Assembly: GCA_024639185.1 (NCBI GenBank)
Contig: JAHEIW010000034.1
Location: forward strand, 1 to 35,974
Length of the DNA: 35,974 nucleotides
Direction of reading: 5' to 3'
Origin: Deltaproteobacteria bacterium
Lineage (GTDB): Bacteria > Desulfobacterota > Desulfobacteria > Desulfobacterales > JAHEIW01
The notes beneath the pieces were generated by a model. That model ran no database searches. It had not been told where the DNA came from and saw only the letters and a list, made by a program, of their open reading frames with translations. The position numbers were made by a program, and so were the translations under genes. How positions within the stretch are numbered: the first letter of the stretch is position 1; every line of letters begins with the position of its first letter. Below are positions 1-8,906 of this stretch, piece by piece.

Positions 1-1184
1 GCATTGAAGACATGGATCCGCGTAAATTTTTACGCATGGCCGCCCTGGGGATGGACGAAGAAATCTTGAGCTCCGAATGGGCCTGGTGCTGCACGCTGTG
101 TATGCGCTGCATTTATGTCTGTCCCATGAAAATCGACATCCCCCAGCTGGTATTCAATGTCCGCAAGAGCCGCCCCCGAGAGGATCGGCCCAAAGGTATC
201 CTGGGCTCCTGCGACATGGCCCTGCGCAATGATACCTGCAGCGCCATGGGAGCCAACGAAGAAGATTTTCAGTTTGTGGTTGAAGATGTGCTGGAAGAGG
301 TTCAACAGACTCAGGAAGGGTTTGAAGATCTGCAGGCACCGATTAATAAGAAAGGCGCCACTTATTTTCTAAACCAAAATTCCCGCGAACCGGTCACCGA
401 GCCCGATGAAATGGTGCCCCTCTGGAAAATTCTGCACCTTGCCGGTGCGGATTGGACCTACGGCACCAAAGGCTGGGCCGCTGAAAACTACTGCATGTTC
501 ATGGCCGATCTGGAGAGCTGGGAAAAAATTGTCAGAACGAAGGCTAAAGCCGTCGATGACCTGGGCTGCAAGTACTGGCTCAACACCGAGTGAGGGCACG
601 AACTGTTCGCAGTCCGGGCCGGACTGGTAAAATTCAACATCGAGCACAAGTTTGAGATCGAGAGTATCATTCGCTTATACGCCCAGTGGATCCGGGAAGG
701 TAAACTGAAAGTCAACTCCGACTGGAACAAGGAGCGCCAGATCAAATTTACCTGCCAGGACCCGTGCCAGCTGGTTCGCAAATCTTTAGGCGATCCGGTG
801 GCTGAGGATATGCGCTATGTGGTCAAAGCCGTGGTGGGTGAGGAAAATTTTGTCGACATGACCCCCAACCGCTCCAACAACTATTGCTGCGGCGGGGGCG
901 GGGGCTTTCTGCAAAGTGGGCTGCCCGATCAGCGCCGAGAGTTCGGCAAATTGAAATATGATCAGATCATGGCCACCGGCGCCACTTACTGCATTACGCC
1001 TTGCCACAACTGCCATGCCCAGATTCATGATCTCAGCGATCATTTTGAAGGCGGTTATCACTCGGTGCACCTGTGGACCCTGATTTGTTTGTCCATGGGC
1101 ATCCTGGGTGAAAATGAGCGCGAATATCTGGGACCGGATCTGGCGGATGTCGATGTGCTGCCCTCAAAGGAGTTGGAGGAATAA
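1..1184 (+). CDS. HdrD-like iron-sulfur protein with in-frame UGA (probable selenocysteine), 5' partial
   Basis: The frame is open from the left edge, so the N-terminus is missing; 393 residues are visible from position 3. The first part has an HdrC-like 4Fe-4S motif (CTLCMRCIYVCP), followed by an HdrB/HdrD-type CCG region with DPC, CCGGGGG and PCHNCH. At 591-593 a UGA interrupts the frame in the context NTE-U-GHE; in this family the position is normally Cys (ECGH), which helps bind the noncubane cluster. Translation continues in the same frame with clear homology through the second CCG domain to the stop at 1184, so this is read as selenocysteine (visible residue 197) and not as a broken gene. 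A hairpin follows directly. Proteins of this family carry out heterodisulfide or quinone/thiol-linked electron transfer in complexes of sulfate reducers; the partner is unknown because the upstream genes are outside the window. A pseudogene with a nonsense mutation is the alternative, but the exact placement at the active-site Cys argues against it. Confidence 0.85.
594..635 (+). promoter_or_regulatory. Putative bacterial SECIS hairpin of the HdrD-like gene
   Basis: Directly after the UGA at 591-593 the mRNA can form a perfect 6-bp stem, CAGTCC (610-615) with GGACTG (621-626), closing a five-base loop GGGCC. The stem starts 16 nt after the UGA, a distance usual for SelB-binding elements, which lie inside the coding region in bacteria. 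The loop begins with GG as in the E. coli fdhF element. Seen in sequence; function inferred. Confidence 0.6.
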
Positions 1185-1216
1185 GCGCCGCGCTTTTTCA
1201 TATCTTCAAAACAAAC

Positions 1217-1249
1217 AAAAACCCGACCAATAAAAGGCCGGGTTTTTTT
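1217..1249 (+). terminator. Rho-independent terminator after the HdrD-like gene
   Basis: An imperfect hairpin, AACCCGACC pairing with GGCCGGGTT around an AATAAAA loop, is followed by a run of T. It lies about 30 nt after the stop codon of the HdrD-like gene and should end that operon. Its A-rich left arm could also serve as a weak terminator in the other direction. Confidence 0.75.
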
Positions 1250-1332
1250 GTTCGGTCGATTGCGTTCTCTTAATTGAAATTCGTGCTTCATAATAATCAT
1301 GCCGGTAGTAACCCGGCCTTAGTTAATTGCCA

Positions 1333-1510
1333 CTGGCTCCTGGCCCCTGGCTTCTGGCTTCTGGTGTTCAGCTTGAGTCTAAAGGCATGTGGATTCCGAG
1401 TCACCGATTCAGATCAAAAAGGATGGAAAGCCGAGCACTTAATCTTGCCAACTCGAAACGCGCAACCCGTAACGAATGATGCCAGCAGCCAGAAGCAAGT
1501 GACCAGCAGC
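1333..1510. repeat. Intergenic pair of inverted iterated-word arms (CTGGCTTCTGG type)
   Basis: The 300-base spacer between the convergent HdrD-like and formate dehydrogenase genes holds no credible gene. On its left, 1333-1364 repeats variants of CTGGCTTCTGG; on its right, 1482-1510 repeats the complementary words CCAGCAGCCAGAAGC. The two arms form a loose long inverted repeat. A separate run of AATAACC words lies at about 1520-1545. The same layout with other words recurs at 16364, 28438 and 33145. Confidence 0.6.
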
Positions 1511-1547
1511 AAGGTTTTACCAATAACCAATAACTAATAACCGGCAG

Positions 1548-4316
1548 CTATGCTGCCTTTGAGACCTTGACCGCACAGACCTTGTATTCCGGGATACCCG
1601 AAATCGGATCCAGAGCCGCATTGGTCAGCCGGTTGGCAGCCGCGGATGCAAAATGAAACGGGATAAATACGGTCCCGTCAACGGCCTTGCGCGATATTTT
1701 AATGCGCGCCTGAATGGTGCCTCGGCGCGAGGCAATGTTGACCAGGGTGCCTTCTTCCAGCTCGAATTTACGGGCATCCGGCGCAGAGATTTCCACAAAA
1801 GCCTCGGGCGCAATTTGATTCAAACCGCCGGTTCGCATAGACATCGTACCGGTATGGTATTGATACAGCAGCCGCCCGGTGGTCAGATACAGGGGGTATT
1901 CCGCATCGGTCTTTTCAGCCGGCTCGATGAAATCAATGGCATGGAAAAGACCCTTGCCGCGTGTAAACTGTGCGCCGTGCAAAATGGGGGTGCCGGGGTG
2001 TTCGGTCGTTGGACAGGGCCAATGCAAACCCTCATGCGCGATGCGCTCGTAATTGATGCCGGCATAAGATGGTGTCACCTTTGAAATTTCTTCCATGATT
2101 TGCTGGCTGCTGTCGTAAGCCATGGCATACCCCATCCGCGTGGCAATTTCACACAGTATTTTCCAATCGTCCCAGGCCTCTCCCGGCGGCTCCACAGCTT
2201 TGCGTACCCGCTGCACGCGACGCTCAGAATTGGTAAAGGTGCCGTCTTTTTCAGCATAACAGGCCGAGGGCAACACCACATCGGCGCGCTGGGCAGTTTC
2301 GGTTAAAAAGATGTCCTGCACCACCATAAATTCCAGATTATCCAGACATTTTTCGGCATGGTTGACATCCGGGTCAGAAACCAGCGGATTTTCACCGATG
2401 ATATACAGGGCCTTAAAAGTGCCGTCGTGGGCGGCCGGCATCATGTGGGTGACTTTCATACCGGGCTGGTCGGGCAAGGTCTCAACGCCCCAGGCCTCGG
2501 CCATGCGATGGCGTGCCGCCTCATCAATGATTTTCTGGTAACCGGAATAGACATCCGGCAGTCCGCCCATGTCACAGGCACCCTGCACATTGTTCTGGCC
2601 GCGCAGCGGATTCACCCCGCCGCCGGCAATGCCCATATTGCCGCACAGCATGGCCAGGTTGGCCAGAGATTTGACATTATCGGTCCCGGTGGTGTGCTGG
2701 GTAATGCCCATGCAGTATAAAATACAGCCGCGTTCGGCACCCGCATACAGCCGCGCGGCGTCAATAAGTTCCTGTGCCGGTATACCGGTAATCTGCTCAA
2801 CAAAATCCGGTGTGAACTTATCAACCATTTTTTCCAATTCATCATAGCCTTCGGTGCGCTCTTCGATGAATTGCTTATCATGCAGGCCCTCTTTAATGAT
2901 GACATGCATCAGGCCGTTGATCCAGGCCACATCGGTCCCCAGGTTCTGACGCAACCATTTATCGGCATAACGCGTAATGCGGATACGCCGGGGGTCGACA
3001 ACGATGAGTTGGGTTCCTTTCTGGGTAACGGCCCGCTTGACCCCGCTGGATATCACCGGATGATTTTCAGTGGTATTGGATCCGGTGATCAAGATCACGT
3101 CCGCCTCTTCGATATCGGCGATGGTATTGGTCATCGCCCCGCTTCCGAAAGCTGCGGCCAGACCGGCCACGGTGGAAGAATGTCAGAGACGTGCGCAGTG
3201 ATCGACATTGTTGGTCTGCACCACCGCGCGGGCAAATTTCTGGGCAATGTAGTTTTCTTCATTGCTAATGCGCGCCGAGGTCAAAAACCCGATGGTGTCG
3301 GCGCCGTGTTCGGCTTTGATCTCGCCCAGTTTGCGGGCCACCAGATCCAGGGCCTCATCCCAGGATGCTTCGCGAAACGTGCCGTTATCTTTGATCAATG
3401 GGGTTTTGAGGCGATCGGGTGAGTCAATAAAATCAAATCCGAAACGGCCTTTGACGCACAGGCTGCCAAAATTGGGCGCCGCCTCCTCCGCCCCGCTGGC
3501 TTTGACCACGCGGTTGTTTTTAACATGCAGATAAATCTGGCAGCCGACCCCGCAATAGGTGCAGGTCGTGCGCACTTTTTGGGTTTCCCAGGGACGGGCC
3601 TCGTAGCGCGCATCTTTCTCGACCAGGGCTCCCACCGGGCAGGCCTGAACGCATTCGCCGCAAAAGACACAGTCCGAATTGATGTAAGGCCGATCGCCGG
3701 CGGCGATAATTTTGGTGGCCGCGCCGCGATAGCCGAAATGAATGGCCTGGTTGACCTGCACTTCGTTGCAGGCCTGGACGCAGCGGCCACACTGAATACA
3801 GCGCGAAAAATCACGCAGAATAAAGGGATTGGCGGTTTCCATCTCGTAGGCGGTCTCGGTGGGTTCAAAACGCTCACCGGTGACCTGATAGCGAAAGGCC
3901 AGATCCTGCAGACGGCAATCTCCCCAGACCGGGCACAGTTCCGTATTTTCTTCAGCCTTGATGACACTCAGTTGGAATTCGGTCCAGTTGTTGGCCGTGC
4001 TTCCGCTAACGGCACAGTTGTGATTGCCGGAAGACAGCAGCAGTTGCAACACCATACGGCGTGCTTCGATTACCTGGGGGGTTTCCGTCTGAACGACCAT
4101 ATTGGGCGCCACCGGCGCTGAACAGGAAGCCACCAGGCTGCGCGCCCCCTTAACCTCAACCACGCACATGCGGCAGGCGCCGGTGGGGCTGGTGCCTTTA
4201 AGGTAGCACAGGGTTGGAATATCGATGCTGTTGCGGTGGGCCACTTCCAGAATGGTATCTCCGGGTTTATACGAAAATCTGTTGCCGTTGATGAGAACGC
4301 TATTTTCGGAAGGCAT
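1548..4316 (-). CDS. fdhA: Formate dehydrogenase catalytic subunit, selenocysteine-containing, NuoG-like N-terminus
   Basis: It oxidises formate to CO2 (or the reverse) at a Mo/W-bis-pterin site in the cytoplasm. The frame holds one UGA at 3183-3185 in the context HCARL-U-HSSTVAGL, exactly the selenocysteine position of the family, with the conserved His next to it. Read through, the protein has 922 residues with U378. Domains in order: [2Fe-2S] ferredoxin (CYLKGTSPTGACRMC), His-Cys cluster region (HNCAVSG), two [4Fe-4S] ferredoxin motifs (CIQCGRCVQAC and CVFCGECVQAC), the [4Fe-4S] of the catalytic domain (CTYCGVGC), pterin domains with NPLRGQNNVQGACDMG, and a C-terminal pterin-binding barrel (TTGRLLYQYHTGTM). 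The start ATG has an AAAGGAG site 9 nt upstream. The four extra clusters imply electron transfer to a partner such as NuoEF-like, Hdr or ferredoxin-linked subunits, none of which is adjacent. Automatic calling would split it into two genes. Confidence 0.95.
3142..3178 (-). promoter_or_regulatory. Putative bacterial SECIS hairpin of fdhA
   Basis: Downstream of the UGA, on the minus strand, an outer pair CTTCC/GGAAG (3178-3174 with 3146-3142) encloses an upper stem GTGGCC/GGCCGC (3170-3165 with 3159-3154) with one G-U pair. The apical loop is GGTCT, matching the GGUCU core of the E. coli fdhF SECIS that SelB binds. The loop lies about 18 nt after the UGA. Confidence 0.75.
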
Positions 4317-4419
4317 CCGGTTTCACTCCTTTGATCGGTTAATATGGCAGGCACTAGTTCGATTCGGATCATTGAAAGGGTCGCAAGGGTTGATCCGTTA
4401 AAATCCATTTAAGCATTCC

Positions 4420-4448
4420 TTTTTAGCGAAATTCATAGATCTTGTCAA
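4420..4448 (-). promoter_or_regulatory. Candidate sigma-70 promoter of fdhA
   Basis: On the minus strand, TTGACA (4448-4443) is followed after 17 nt by TAAAAA (4425-4420), about 105 nt upstream of the fdhA start. The -35 box is perfect; the -10 box is approximate. Confidence 0.4.
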
Positions 4449-4542
4449 TCCGCAGAACACTTCAAAAATGAATTTCAACACCCCGGCGATTAAGCGTGCA
4501 ACTTGGACGATCAGTTCCGCTTGGGTCGCTGCGATCTCAACG

Positions 4543-4956
4543 TTATAAACTGCCCGACGACGGCGATTTTTTCCAGAGTCCCCAGCGATAATAAAGGAAT
4601 ACCCCGCAAATGCTGCCGATTGTGTTGGCAGCCACATCTGCCAATTCGGCATACCGCGAGGGAACAAAATATTGGTGAATTTCATCGCTGATGCCGTACA
4701 GGGTTGCAGATGCAATACTAATAAAAATCAGAAACTTATAGTTGTTTTTTATTGGCAGGGTTTCATAGGCCCTTAAAAACAGGATGCCCAGCAGGGCATA
4801 GGCCACAAAATGCAGGAGCTTATCAAAAAACCGCACATCCGGCATGTGCTCGGTACCGGGGAGGCTGGATTGGATGAATATGGCCAGACAGGCAACGATG
4901 AGCGGTAGCCAGTAAAAAAAGAAGATTCTCAGTTTTGATTGACCGGTCTCAAACAT
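4543..4956 (-). CDS. VanZ-like family membrane protein
   Basis: A small protein of 137 residues, mostly hydrophobic, with about four membrane segments. It carries the VanZ-family signatures FDKLLHFVAYALLG in the middle and SDEIHQYFVPSRYAELADVAAN towards the C-terminus, followed by a last hydrophobic segment (TIGSICGVFLYY). VanZ relatives are envelope proteins of largely unknown role; the name comes from teicoplanin resistance, and no resistance function is implied here. The ATG at 4956 was chosen; a TTG four codons upstream (4968) is also possible. Neither has a strong ribosome site. It stands alone on its strand between fdhA and the small Cys-rich gene. Confidence 0.8.
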   Translation of the reverse strand: MFETGQSKLRIFFFYWLPLIVACLAIFIQSSLPGTEHMPDVRFFDKLLHFVAYALLGILFLRAYETLPIKNNYKFLIFISIASATLYGISDEIHQYFVPSRYAELADVAANTIGSICGVFLYYRWGLWKKSPSSGSL

Positions 4957-5169
4957 AGGGTCAGTCAAAAAGACAGAGGTCAGATGGCAGATGACAGAAG
5001 TCAGTACTCATAAAATCTCCTGTATATGGGGAGTGCTTTGGATAATATGTTTTTCAAAACCGCTGTAAATCGTTATTTTACGCAATGCGCCATGCCCTTT
5101 GCAATACTTTTATTTTACACGTCACCATAACCAAAAACCTCATATTTCTAAACGGTATAAAGCGAAAAG

Positions 5170-5376
5170 CTAGAACCGCGTAGTTGGCCGGCGTTGACCG
5201 AAGCGCACCTCACAGGGAGAATTTTTAGTCACATGCTTCTTGAGTTTTTTGCACCACAGGGATTGAAAGGTATGGCAGCTGCCGTCCAGGGCGTCGAGTT
5301 TGGCGGTATCAGCCCATTGGCAGCGCAAATCGCACCATTGGATTTTGTGGGTAGTCACCCCTGCGTTTTTACTCAT
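5170..5376 (-). CDS. Small cysteine-rich protein, function unknown
   Basis: A 68-residue protein with six regularly placed cysteines: WCDLRC, DGSCHTF, WCKKL and SPC. The pattern CDLRC-x(n)-DGSC-TF-x(n)-CKKLKKHVTKNSPC resembles short conserved proteins of anaerobic Desulfobacterota and suggests metal (zinc or Fe-S) binding, but no named family can be assigned with certainty. The ATG at 5376 was chosen; an in-frame TTG lies three codons further up. There is no clear ribosome site, so the start is uncertain. It lies alone in a spacer between thrS and the VanZ-like gene, both on the same strand. Confidence 0.5.
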   Translation of the reverse strand: MSKNAGVTTHKIQWCDLRCQWADTAKLDALDGSCHTFQSLWCKKLKKHVTKNSPCEVRFGQRRPTTRF

Positions 5377-5575
5377 GGCATACAATATTTTTGCTTAATC
5401 GGTATCATTCAAAAAGTGCCTAAATTGCCTAAAGTTGGAAATGCCTAACGTTTAGGTGTCGCTATGCTCCGCATTTTTAAAAATGATCGTTCGACCCTGA
5501 GGCTCTCGACGGGTAGAATTCATCAATTTTAGTCACTTTAGATCACTTCTCACTTTAGTCACTTATATAAACAAC

Positions 5576-7489
5576 TCACTTGAACAGATCCAGTGCCAGC
5601 TCTCGCCTGGTAATATGCGCTTTCACGGTATCCAGAAATTGATCCTGGGAAAGACCGTATTTGACGTGGCCATCCAGGGTGCGCACCGCAAGCGTACCGG
5701 CCTCTTTTTCCTTGGCGCCGATGGTCAGGATCAACGCAATTTGTTTGAGCTGGGCTTCACGAACCTTTTTATTCAGGCTTTCAGCCCGGTCGTCTATTTC
5801 CACCCGCAGGTCGGCTTCTTCGAGCTCGGATTTAACCGTCCGGGCATAGGGTATCAGATCATCATTGATCGGCAAAATGACAGCCTGTACCGGTGTCAGC
5901 CACAAAGGGAACTTGCCGGCGAAATGCTCGATCAAAATGCCCAAAAAGCGCTCAATGGAACCGAAGACGGTGCGGTGAATCATGATCGGCCGGTGCCGTT
6001 CATTGTCCTTGCCGATAAACGTCAGGTTAAAGCGCTCCGGCAGGGCCATATCCAGCTGAATGGTACCGCATTGCCAGGTCCGGCCCAGAGCGTCTTTGAT
6101 ATGCAGATCGATTTTAGGGCCGTAAAAAGCGCCGTCGCCTTCATTGAGCGTATACTCATGACCGTAGGCCTTGAGCCCTGCTTCCAAACCGGCAGTGGCC
6201 TCATCCCATTGGTCATCGCTGCCAATGGATTTTTCAGGCCGGGTTGACAGCTCCAGATGAAACCCCAGGCCAAAGGTGCTGTACATCCGCTCGGACAATC
6301 GCAAAACGCCTAAAATTTCATCTTTGATGTGCTGGGGCATCATATACAGATGGGCATCATCCTGATGAAAAGCCCTGACCCGAAACAGCCCCTGCAATAC
6401 CCCGCTGAGCTCATGCCGGTGAACCAGACCGACTTCAGCCGCCCGCAGTGGCAAATCTTTGTATGAATGCGGTTTGCGCCCGTAAATGAGCATGCCGCCG
6501 GGACAGTTCATCGGTTTGATGGCATAGTCATTCTCATCAATGGATGAGGTATACATGTTTTCGCGATAATTTTCCCAGTGCCCGCTTTTTTCCCACAGCG
6601 CGCGGTTGAGCATGATGGGTGTTTTGGTTTCAACATAACCGGCAGCGCGGTGCTCGGCCCGCCAGTAGTCGAGCAGTGTATTCCAGACCACCATGCCTTT
6701 GGGATGAAAAAAGGGCATCCCCGGCGCTTCATCATGGAAGCTGAACAGGTCCAGTGCCTGACCGATTTTGCGGTGGTTTCTCTTTTTGGCCTCCTCCAGA
6801 AAATTCAGGTGGGCTTTCAACTCCTTTTTGGAAAAAAACGCCGTACCGTAAATTCGCTGCAGCTGGGCTCTGGTCGGATCCGCCCGCCAGTAAGCACCCG
6901 ACACTTTGATCAGTTTGAGAGCCTTCACATGACCGGTATGCGGCACGTGCGGACCGCGGCACAGATCGGTAAATTCGCCCTGCTCATAAATTGAAATCGT
7001 CCCGTCTTCCAGCTCGGCCAGCATTTCCTGCTTGTAGGGCTCGTCTTTGTAAAATTCAATCGCTTCGGCTTTGGGGATCTCCTTGCGGTGGATCGGCAAT
7101 TTGGCTTTAATGATTTTTTTGATTTCCGCTTCAATTTTCGGGAAATCATCTTCTGACACCGGCTGCATGTCAATGTCGTAATAAAAGCCGTCTTCGATGG
7201 CCGGACCAATGGTCAGTTTAGCGTCCTTGTAAAGCCGCAAAATGGCCTGGGCCATTACGTGAGCCGCTGAGTGGCGTAAAATGTGCATCGCCTCCGGATC
7301 TTTTTCAGTGATCAGTCGAACACGGGCATCGGCGCTGATCGGGGTGCTTAAATCAACCAGTTGATCGTCTAAATCCATAGCCACGCATCGGCGCGCAAAT
7401 TCCGCTGAAATGCCTTCAGCCAGCTCCATTCCCGTGGGGGCTTTTTCAAAAGCCTTTCGGCTGCCGTCTGGAAGTGTTATATTTACCAT
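5576..7489 (-). CDS. thrS: Threonine--tRNA ligase
   Basis: It charges tRNA-Thr in the cytoplasm. The 637-residue length is standard. Order: TGS domain (about 1-62), editing domain with the H73xxxH77 metal site and GPAIEDGFYYD, then the class II catalytic core with MNCPGGM (zinc-ligand Cys), RHELSGVLQGLFRVRAFHQDDAH (motif 2 region) and RPIMIHRTVFGSIERF (motif 3 region with a zinc-ligand His), then the anticodon-binding domain (LTPVQAVILPIND). All key residues are present. It is not followed by infC, the common neighbour in other bacteria. The gene stands divergent to rnd across a 268-bp spacer. Confidence 0.98.
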   Translation of the reverse strand: MVNITLPDGSRKAFEKAPTGMELAEGISAEFARRCVAMDLDDQLVDLSTPISADARVRLITEKDPEAMHILRHSAAHVMAQAILRLYKDAKLTIGPAIEDGFYYDIDMQPVSEDDFPKIEAEIKKIIKAKLPIHRKEIPKAEAIEFYKDEPYKQEMLAELEDGTISIYEQGEFTDLCRGPHVPHTGHVKALKLIKVSGAYWRADPTRAQLQRIYGTAFFSKKELKAHLNFLEEAKKRNHRKIGQALDLFSFHDEAPGMPFFHPKGMVVWNTLLDYWRAEHRAAGYVETKTPIMLNRALWEKSGHWENYRENMYTSSIDENDYAIKPMNCPGGMLIYGRKPHSYKDLPLRAAEVGLVHRHELSGVLQGLFRVRAFHQDDAHLYMMPQHIKDEILGVLRLSERMYSTFGLGFHLELSTRPEKSIGSDDQWDEATAGLEAGLKAYGHEYTLNEGDGAFYGPKIDLHIKDALGRTWQCGTIQLDMALPERFNLTFIGKDNERHRPIMIHRTVFGSIERFLGILIEHFAGKFPLWLTPVQAVILPINDDLIPYARTVKSELEEADLRVEIDDRAESLNKKVREAQLKQIALILTIGAKEKEAGTLAVRTLDGHVKYGLSQDQFLDTVKAHITRRELALDLFK

Positions 7490-7596
7490 AGTTTTTTCAC
7501 CGTAATCATCATTGAACGATTGATAAAATGACTAAAACCAGTATAAAATAGAGGATTAGCCTTTTTCAGAAGCCAGGCAATGGTTAAATTATAATT

Positions 7597-7620
7597 CCAA
7601 TTGATTAAAGATTCAATTGG
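7597..7620. promoter_or_regulatory. Palindrome in the thrS-rnd divergent spacer
   Basis: CCAATTGA and TCAATTGG form a perfect 8-bp inverted repeat around an 8-base A/T-rich spacer, about 110 nt upstream of thrS and 140 nt upstream of rnd. It could be an operator or a weak hairpin; nothing else in the spacer was recognised. Confidence 0.3.
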
Positions 7621-7757
7621 GCCTCAATGGTTATGGGTTTTTGGTTTTACATGAATATGATCCGTTCTTAGCCCTTATCAATCATTCCATTCTAATAGCA
7701 AATAACGGATAGCAAATAACACCGATAGGCGAAACGCTCAGAAGGGTCAAGAAAAAA

Positions 7758-8906
7758 ATGCCAAGAAGCGGCTCACACCGTCACCTGAATATCGTCACCC
7801 GTTCCGAACTCGACCGGTTTGCAGAGCGACTCACAAAACAGCAAATTATCGGCGTTGATCTGGAAGCAGACTCAATGTATCATTTTCGTGAGAAGGTCTG
7901 CCTGATCCAGATTGCCGCCCGGCGCACCTCGGCTGTCATTGACCCCTTGCAGATAAACAACCTGTCGGCCTTGAAACCGGTTTTTAAACGAGCGGACATT
8001 TTAAAGGTCTTTCATGGGGCTGATTATGACATTCGCTCCCTGTATCGGGATTTTAAAATCAGCATTAACAATCTTTTTGATACCGAGCTGGCATGCCGGT
8101 TTCTGGGAATTAAAGAAACCGGTTTGGAGGCGGTGCTAAAAAAGCGCTACAACGTGCGCCTCGATAAAAAATACCAGCGCAAAGATTGGTCAAAACGGCC
8201 GTTACCTCAGGAGATGATAGCCTATGCAGCTCAGGATGTGCGCTATCTGATTCCTCTGGCAAAAAGTCTGCATCAGGAGCTTAACACCAAAGGGCGCCTG
8301 TCATGGGTCGAGGAGGAATGTCGTTATCTCAGCAGGGTCAGGCCGTCCAATAACAACTCAGGCCCCCTGTTCGTCGGCTTTAAGGGCGCCGGCAAACTGG
8401 GCCCCAGGGGCCTGGCGGTTCTGGAAGAACTGCTGCGAATGCGCCAAAAATTTGCGCAGCAACAGGACAGGCCGCTTTTCAGAATCATCGGAAATAAATC
8501 GCTGCTCAGGCTGGCCGAAACTCGCCCCATGAATTTAAATAGACTCAGGAAAACCGAAATTCTGGGATCAAAACAAATCGACCGCTATGGCAAAAGCGTC
8601 GTCGCGGTCGTGACAAAATCACTGCAAATCCCCACCAAGAATTTGCCCAGATACCCGCGCAAGACCGCCCCGATGGTTCCCGCCATTGTGGCCAAACGCG
8701 TAAAAGAACTCCGCATCTGGCGGGACAGGATGGCGCAACAGCTAAAAGTGGATCCGGCCATCATTTGCACCAAAGCACTGATCAGCGCTATTGCAGTACA
8801 AAAACCTGTTTCGATGGGCAGCCTGTCAAAGATGAAAGAGCTCAAAGCCTGGCAGGTAAAGGAATTTGGCCGCGACATCATCAATATTTTAAACACGGTC
8901 GGTTAA
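7758..8906 (+). CDS. rnd: Ribonuclease D-like 3'-5' exoribonuclease
   Basis: It trims 3' ends of tRNA and other RNAs. The 382 residues start with a DEDDy exonuclease domain: exonuclease I motif VDLEAD (D34, E36), motif II FHGADYDIRSL and motif III YAAQDVRYL with the family's Tyr. This is followed by a helical HRDC region (about 210-290) and a second HRDC-like C-terminal region (about 305-380), as in classical RNase D. The start ATG follows an A-rich stretch with AAGGGTCAAG upstream. Its stop overlaps the start of the next gene by one base, so the two are probably translated together. Confidence 0.93.
   Translation: MPRSGSHRHLNIVTRSELDRFAERLTKQQIIGVDLEADSMYHFREKVCLIQIAARRTSAVIDPLQINNLSALKPVFKRADILKVFHGADYDIRSLYRDFKISINNLFDTELACRFLGIKETGLEAVLKKRYNVRLDKKYQRKDWSKRPLPQEMIAYAAQDVRYLIPLAKSLHQELNTKGRLSWVEEECRYLSRVRPSNNNSGPLFVGFKGAGKLGPRGLAVLEELLRMRQKFAQQQDRPLFRIIGNKSLLRLAETRPMNLNRLRKTEILGSKQIDRYGKSVVAVVTKSLQIPTKNLPRYPRKTAPMVPAIVAKRVKELRIWRDRMAQQLKVDPAIICTKALISAIAVQKPVSMGSLSKMKELKAWQVKEFGRDIINILNTVG

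Noticed and set aside
1274-1537. 87-codon frame in the spacer before fdhA
   Set aside because: Its sequence is the translation of degenerate repeated words (LLAPGFWLL), without a ribosome site.
1548-3170. A separate 540-residue gene downstream of a truncated formate dehydrogenase
   Set aside because: It is the continuation of fdhA in the same frame; the TGA between the two parts sits at the selenocysteine position.
7701-7728. Third sigma-28-like site (ACCGATAG) upstream of rnd
   Set aside because: The matching -35 position reads AATAACGG, which does not fit.
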